A stretch of 64,000 bases of DNA from Bacteroidota bacterium. GTDB taxonomy: Bacteria; Bacteroidota; Bacteroidia; NS11-12g; UBA9320. Shown one piece after another: positions 60,601 to 64,000 of the stretch (position 1 is its first letter; every line of letters begins with the position of its first letter). The translations under genes and the position numbers were made by a program. The stretch lies in NCBI GenBank assembly GCA_016124755.1, contig WGNA01000030.1:43341-107340 (forward strand). The letters are read 5' to 3'. The notes under the pieces were generated by a model. It was not told the DNA's origin and did not search any database. It worked only from the letters and a program-made list of their open reading frames with translations.

Positions 60601-60686
60601 AGGACCGGAATATGAGTTCGAACATCTCTTATCTCACAGCTCCTCAGGAAAAATCAATTTTATTCAACCTCAACGTAACCCTGTAA
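57660..60686 (+). CDS. SusC/RagA-family TonB-dependent outer-membrane transporter
   Basis: A 1008-residue barrel that imports nutrients with its SusD partner. Signal peptide at residues 1-20 (MRNRLLLILLFTCLSGWVSA). A carboxypeptidase-D-like domain (22-105: GSISGKVTGPDGGALAGAAV) precedes the plug (115-245: VVIGYGTKHKEEITGNIV, GRAAGVQVT, RIRGVASVSSSGDPLYIIDG, ILKDAAATAIYGARGSNGV). The barrel fills the rest and ends SILFNLNVTL. The SusC family substrate is usually a glycan or peptide; without neighbouring enzymes the substrate cannot be named. It starts the operon. Confidence 0.96.
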   Translation: MRNRLLLILLFTCLSGWVSAQTGSISGKVTGPDGGALAGAAVYAEGVGIGTTTSQTGEYLLTLNPGTYTIKASYVGYQEISKSITVTGNQTVTYNIQMKEDDQLLSEAVVIGYGTKHKEEITGNIVTVKGKEVADQPTPSFEAALQGRAAGVQVTVGSGLAGSPSLIRIRGVASVSSSGDPLYIIDGVPVNQNYFSRGNSGAMNQNPLATLNPLDIENIEILKDAAATAIYGARGSNGVIIITTKRAKKKGWNFEFSSRVGTSKPTYVPQMLNSQEYLQLYQEAWENDGGVGRAPLPNRISWEEAQKTNTDWVDQTIHTGVKQMYSMTTGYKANKWGAYLNMTRDDNGSYLRDNRYVRNSARLNVDYEPIKDFKIQLSSSFVKATNYRVYNGWSGGLGAAMSTALPIYPIYDSTGEYNLSIVNPVAYRNLMDWKTFETRSISSLNVSYKITEKISVSGFAGFDFSNVTDDLFLPGKLIFADHAGQANRDVVKNLTQTMNARINYKAIDTKKQNLAIMLGAERVYATSHYRNYFMDSIGSAFYKNKGLISDKIAGIETGTPWALNSVFSRIDYSYKKRYLVDITMRTDGSSKFGENNLYGFFPAIGAGWIISEEKFMHLIPQINFLKLKSGYGISGNVPTENNAFRQVWIGSTNNIHYNNEATVYPTNHENPDLKWETSHIFDVSLEIGLFKNRITSDIAFYNKTTTDILLQLATPSSTGFSSYWQNTGKFRNWGVEYAITSRNISKKNFSWETQFNIARNYNKVLDLGIYFQDALSGGTNDTRVVVGQPLGTNYLVKFSHVDPQTGQPVYLDKDGNETYTWSNDNRVAVGTVLPKAFGGISNNIRWGQFYLSTTFVYKIGGNIYNSSAKRQNGVVTDWNMTTDYFDRWTQPGDVAKYPMLSMNTASYGLPPDPYQYNTTLFLESGSYLRLRNISLTYTVPKKLLKDKLRRIELGITGYNILTFTKFTGGDPEIARDFENPQDRNMSSNISYLTAPQEKSILFNLNVTL

Positions 60687-60690
60687 GAAA

Positions 60691-62055
60691 ATGAAAAAAC
60701 AGTATTTCAAAATTGCCGTGTTCGCGTTGATGATTTTCTCGTTCAACGCCTGCAAGGAAAGCCTGAAATTCGAATTGGATAAAGACCAGATCGATACGGA
60801 AGAAGCACTCAATTCTCCCGAGAATATTCAGGCATTGCTCAACTCTTGTTACGATGTTTTCGCGAATGTGATGGATGGAGATGTTCAGAATCTTCAGGAG
60901 TTGCTGAGCGACAATCTCGCTGCTCCGCAAAATGCTGCCGGTAGCTTGTACTATACCGTTTACAACCGCGGAACTTTTTCATTCCGAACCGCCGACGGGG
61001 TTTTACTCGATTTGTACCGTTGTATTTACCGGGTGAATATTATGAGTGAAAACCTATACCGCTTTCCGGAAGAACTGAACGGAAATAAAATGGACGGAGA
61101 AGCCAAATTTTTAAGAGCCTGGTGTCATTGGGAACTCGTTAAATTGTGGGCGCAGCCTTATGGATTTACTTCCGATAATTCACATCCGGGAATTGCGATA
61201 AAACTTCATTCGCACTATAGTGTTGAACTTCGATCCAGCGTGGGAGATGTGTACAATCAAATAATAGAAGACCTAAAGTTCGCAGAGCAAAACCTTCCCG
61301 ACGACAATGGAGTTTATGCCAATAAAAATGCTGCAAAAGCACTTTTGGCTAAAGTGTATTTCACTATGAACGACTTCACCAATGCCGCAGCAAAAGCCGG
61401 TGAGGTAATTAACAGCGGACTTTACCAACTTTCAGACACCGTTGAAAGATACATTGCCGATCAGGGAAATGAAGTGATTTTTAAAACCATTAGTACGGGC
61501 CCAAGCGATAACCGAGGTGGATCTTTTATCGGATCGTACCGGTCAGATAAAACCGACAATCCGGGAATTAAAGCAGCCACAGATTTTAAAACGATGTACG
61601 ACACAGCAGATCATCGAAAGGTTTGGATTGAAGTTGTGGATCCCGACCTGCCGTCTCAGGTAGTTAAATGCCACAAGTTTGATAAAGACTTTTTTGGTGT
61701 CGCCTTATTAAATCTGGCAGACATGTATCTGATTCGCGCCGAAAGTCTGCTCGAACTCAATACCGACAAACAAACCGCCGCTTCAGATCTGAATGCAATA
61801 CGCGAAAGAGCCTACGGTTCGGATAAGTACAATGTGTCTTCCGGTTCCATTACGTTGGCAGATGTTCGACTTGAGCGAAGGAAAGAATTTGCATTTGAAG
61901 GTGACCGCACCATTCAATTAAAGAGAATGGGAGCTAAAGGAGAAACGGTTGTAATCCGCGGGGCCGATTGGAATTGCGCAGGTAGTGTTCTGCAATTCCC
62001 CGCAAGTGAAAAAACAAAAGGATTTGAATTCAATCCGGAAGGAGGTTGTAATTAA
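60691..62055 (+). CDS. SusD/RagB-family nutrient-binding lipoprotein
   Basis: A 454-residue outer-membrane lipoprotein, 4 nt downstream of susC. The lipobox is FSFNAC (Cys21). The TPR-like SusD fold is marked by CYDVFANVMDGDVQNLQELL, FLRAWCHWELVKLWAQPYGF, NAAKALLAKVYFTMNDF, LADMYLIRAESLLELN and RRKEFAFEGDRTIQLKRMG. It lids the SusC channel and binds the substrate. It is shorter than many SusD proteins of polysaccharide loci, closer to those of peptide- or small-ligand systems. Confidence 0.94.
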   Translation: MKKQYFKIAVFALMIFSFNACKESLKFELDKDQIDTEEALNSPENIQALLNSCYDVFANVMDGDVQNLQELLSDNLAAPQNAAGSLYYTVYNRGTFSFRTADGVLLDLYRCIYRVNIMSENLYRFPEELNGNKMDGEAKFLRAWCHWELVKLWAQPYGFTSDNSHPGIAIKLHSHYSVELRSSVGDVYNQIIEDLKFAEQNLPDDNGVYANKNAAKALLAKVYFTMNDFTNAAAKAGEVINSGLYQLSDTVERYIADQGNEVIFKTISTGPSDNRGGSFIGSYRSDKTDNPGIKAATDFKTMYDTADHRKVWIEVVDPDLPSQVVKCHKFDKDFFGVALLNLADMYLIRAESLLELNTDKQTAASDLNAIRERAYGSDKYNVSSGSITLADVRLERRKEFAFEGDRTIQLKRMGAKGETVVIRGADWNCAGSVLQFPASEKTKGFEFNPEGGCN

Positions 62056-62068
62056 AAGATTGGTGTTT

Positions 62069-62554
62069 ATGAAAATGAAAAATTTACTGATGTTACTCAT
62101 GCTGCCGGTTCTGATTTTCACCGGTTGCAAAAAAGACCGACCGGTTCTCGATCCTCCGGGAAGCAAGCTGGAAGGAATAAACTCGTCCTGGATTTTAGTG
62201 GGAGTTGATCAGGTTGACATCGCTTCCCTTCAACAAAAATCACTGGATGTTTCAGAAGCTTTTATCGGCGACATTGCCATGCAGGTTCAATTCAATTCCT
62301 CCGATTTCACGTATTCCGTTACCAACGGAAGCGGGCCGAATTATTTTGGAAATAGTGGAAGCTGGGCTTTCGACGACAATGAATATCCAACTCAAATCAC
62401 ACTTACAACTTCCACCGGAGATGTAAAGGTTTGTCCGTTGTTGCACACCATCCGCCCGGTTGATACCTATTTGCAATTCTCGTATGCGCGTACATGTTCT
62501 AATGCTGATGCACCATACGTTTCTTATAATTTCAAATTTGCCAGAACCAATTAA
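62069..62554 (+). CDS. Small lipoprotein of the SusCD operon (DUF5004-like)
   Basis: A 161-residue lipoprotein (lipobox LIFTGC, Cys20). The mature part has strands of a lipocalin-like or beta-sandwich fold (SSWILVGVDQVDIASLQQ, AMQVQFNSSDFTYSVTNGSG, QITLTTSTGDVKV, YLQFSYARTC). Such lipoproteins follow SusD genes and sit on the cell surface, usually as accessory ligand binders. The frame is open to 61985 inside susD, but the signal peptide begins at 62069 (or 62075). Its stop overlaps the next start by one base (TAATG). Confidence 0.82.
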   Translation: MKMKNLLMLLMLPVLIFTGCKKDRPVLDPPGSKLEGINSSWILVGVDQVDIASLQQKSLDVSEAFIGDIAMQVQFNSSDFTYSVTNGSGPNYFGNSGSWAFDDNEYPTQITLTTSTGDVKVCPLLHTIRPVDTYLQFSYARTCSNADAPYVSYNFKFARTN

Positions 62555-63477
62555 TGTTTAAGGAAATGAAAAGAAACATCAACCTAAAAACAGCATTAAG
62601 AGGTTTAGTTTATCTCTTGGTTTCGATGGCACCAGGATTTGTTTTCGGACAAGCGGTTACCGTTGCGGATCCTGACAATATGGATCCGACCAAAGAGATA
62701 AAAATTATTGTTGATCTCACCAAAACCACAAACGAATGGGGAATTGTTGAAGCCGCTGCATCCGGTGAGGATATGTACATCTGGACCTGGAAACCATACG
62801 AATTTCCGGCGAGCAGTTCAAAAGCAAACGGAACAGGACCAACTCCCTGGAAAAGCAGTAATGAAATTCTGAAAATGACCAAAGAGTCTGAAGGCATATA
62901 CAGTTTTACGATGATCCCAACAGAGTTTTATGAAGTGGATGCAAAAACAGTTTACGACGAAGACATACATTTTTTAGTAAAGCCAAAAGACGGTGGAGGA
63001 TATGGCGACCCGGATACAAAAACCGAAGATCTGGTTCTTCCCTTTGAATATCCGAAAGGACCATCTTCCGTATTCTCGTGCTTTCCATCTCCATTCGGAA
63101 AAGACCTCGATTCGTTAAAACTCGAACTCGACGATGTTTTCTCTATTGTTTACGACAACAACGAAGAGACAAAAGAAAGTCTGAAAGGTGTTACCGATAT
63201 GTATTTGTATATCGAGTTAACCGGCTCGGATAATCAGGTTTACCGGATTGCACCGAATGCCAAAAAGGTCGGCGATTACCCGCAACTTCAAATGAAAAAT
63301 AAAGGCGATGGCACTTTTCAAAAAAGCATGTTGTTGTCTTCCTTCATTGCGATGTTCAACTTGCCATCGGGTATCGAAGCGAAATCGGTAATGATTCAAT
63401 GCGCCAAACCCAATCTCAAGACAACCGACGATCTGGTTGATGATGTTATTGAAGTCAACTTTGTCCATTGCCAATAA
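62554..63477 (+). CDS. SusE/SusF-like secreted protein
   Basis: A 307-residue exported protein. Signal peptide about residues 1-32 (MKRNINLKTALRGLVYLLVS, cleavage near VFGQA); an ATG at 62566 is the alternative start. Recognisable features are a CBM-like start (VTVADPDNMDPTKEIKIIVD), a Trp-rich strand (YIWTWKPYEFP) and a later copy (DVFSIVYDNNEETKESLKGV, YLYIELTGSDNQ). It resembles surface starch-binding-type SusE/F proteins in position and fold, but the ligand is unknown. It ends the operon and is followed by a terminator. Confidence 0.8.
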   Translation: MFKEMKRNINLKTALRGLVYLLVSMAPGFVFGQAVTVADPDNMDPTKEIKIIVDLTKTTNEWGIVEAAASGEDMYIWTWKPYEFPASSSKANGTGPTPWKSSNEILKMTKESEGIYSFTMIPTEFYEVDAKTVYDEDIHFLVKPKDGGGYGDPDTKTEDLVLPFEYPKGPSSVFSCFPSPFGKDLDSLKLELDDVFSIVYDNNEETKESLKGVTDMYLYIELTGSDNQVYRIAPNAKKVGDYPQLQMKNKGDGTFQKSMLLSSFIAMFNLPSGIEAKSVMIQCAKPNLKTTDDLVDDVIEVNFVHCQ

Positions 63478-63515
63478 GAGGATTTCCAAAGAACTTTGTT
63501 TACATACACACCAAT

Positions 63516-63546
63516 GAAAAGAAGGGGCCCTGTGCCCCTCTTTTTG
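63516..63546 (+). terminator. Rho-independent terminator after the SusCD operon
   Basis: AAGGGGC and GCCCCTC form a GC-rich stem around a short loop, followed by TTTTT. It ends the operon. Confidence 0.75.
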
Positions 63547-63650
63547 TTGAATGGTATTGAATGAATCCAAGATAACATGAAGGATTTTTCGTATTCGTGT
63601 TTCTTGAAAATATGTTCTTAATCGCATCGATAAATTGTCCTGAAAAATTC

Positions 63651-63671
63651 CCGGGCTATAGCCACCCCTCC
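63651..63671. repeat. 21-bp intergenic repeat, copy A
   Basis: CCGGGCTATAGCCACCCCTC with one further C, containing the palindrome GGCTATAGCC. It matches copy B at 63980-64000 in 20 of 21 positions. A REP-like element is possible. Confidence 0.6.
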
Positions 63672-63979
63672 CCATACGAAAGTTCGGAAATTCAGAATGA
63701 AGTCGCAAAAAACCAAGGTTGATTAAGTACTTATTTGTTGTGTGGAACTGAGTTAACACGCGTCGTATTTTTCACGCAGAGTCGCAGATGTTTTTGTTGC
63801 GGAATCTGATTTTTAATGATTGGTGTGGGACTAACGTCAGAAACAGAATCTTGAGTTCGCAGAGGTTGCACGCGAGTGTGCAGGACAACCAAAAATAATT
63901 ATTGGGTAGGGTAAAATCTGCCTACTTGAACTCAAAACCGCATTTCTTTTTTGAAGTTAATTGAGGGGCTACATTTCTG

Positions 63980-64000
63980 CCGGGCTATTGCCACCCCTCC
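63980..64000. repeat. 21-bp intergenic repeat, copy B (at window edge)
   Basis: Same orientation as copy A, 329 bp away, with T in place of A at position 10, which breaks the central palindrome. It runs to the end of the window, so the element may be longer. Confidence 0.6.

Larger units (their letters stand above)
63547..64000. other. Non-coding region at the right edge
   Basis: About 450 nt with no gene I can support. It contains the 21-bp repeat pair listed separately, and a stretch (TTTTTCACGCAGAGTCGCAGA, near 63769-63789) that resembles the ACGCAGAG-type intergenic repeats of Bacteroidota. Confidence 0.5.

Noticed and set aside
63217..63759. A 180-codon open frame on the minus strand
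   Set aside because: It is antisense to the 3' end of the SusE/F-like gene and then crosses its terminator into non-coding DNA. The protein has no recognisable pattern.

Overview
The window is chromosomal DNA of a Bacteroidota bacterium. The evidence is concordant: SusC/SusD pair, DUF6089 and DUF4175 family proteins, type IX secretion (T9SS) sorting domains of both type A and type B on several giant PKD proteins, a split MetH, an alpha/beta-fused E1 dehydrogenase, a LysRS with C-terminal extension, and the Bacteroidota promoter box TAnnTTTG upstream of 17 transcription units. No tRNA, rRNA, CRISPR, prophage or insertion sequence was seen. The genus cannot be told from this window.

Layout. 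1-7101 (minus): a housekeeping and envelope run, alpha/beta hydrolase - CBS protein - single-POTRA barrel protein - nadK - FKBP lipoprotein - two DUF6089 paralogues - uppS - start of a probable bamA. 7160-9852: a TrpG/PabA-type amidotransferase divergent from a fused E1 alpha/beta. 9856-16514: lone ExbD, a T9SS lamin-tail protein, GT2 glycosyltransferase, RRM protein, rlmD, thioredoxin-like protein, SPOR-like membrane protein. 16554-19868: a 1104-residue DUF4175 coiled-coil membrane protein. 20011-25471: M48 protease, small membrane protein, and a LytTR regulator / TPR-LytS kinase pair, divergent from a VWA protein (25662-26873). 26999-31685: a phenylacetyl-CoA epoxidase cluster, tetR-paaA-[T9SS cargo]-paaB-paaC-paaD, with a palindromic operator at the tetR promoter. 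31682-35812: a TPR protein with an inactive and an active caspase-like domain. 35948-44194: YbjN-like gene, then ECF sigma factor - membrane protein ending in a T9SS type-B-like domain - 1952-residue PKD surface protein. 44288-47096: SAM riboswitch and a MetH lacking the homocysteine domain. 47410-55585: IgGFc-binding/PKD giant, sucD, SBBP/PKD giant. 55758-63477: lysS, then SusC-SusD-lipoprotein-secreted protein operon. 63547-64000: non-coding with a 21-bp repeat pair.

How it fits together. Much of the window builds or exports envelope proteins: UppS supplies the lipid carrier, BamA-like proteins assemble barrels, and five T9SS-type cargos end in sorting domains. The most unusual units are (i) the sigma/anti-sigma-like/giant adhesin operon, in which the inner-membrane protein carries a copy of the sorting domain found on the cargo encoded next to it; (ii) the tandem pseudocaspase-caspase protein, whose first domain has lost both catalytic residues while the second keeps them; and (iii) a secreted T9SS protein with its own promoter placed inside the phenylacetate operon and overlapping the paaB start. 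Five genes have their ATG only 4-6 nt behind the TAnnTTTG box, which predicts leaderless or nearly leaderless mRNAs.
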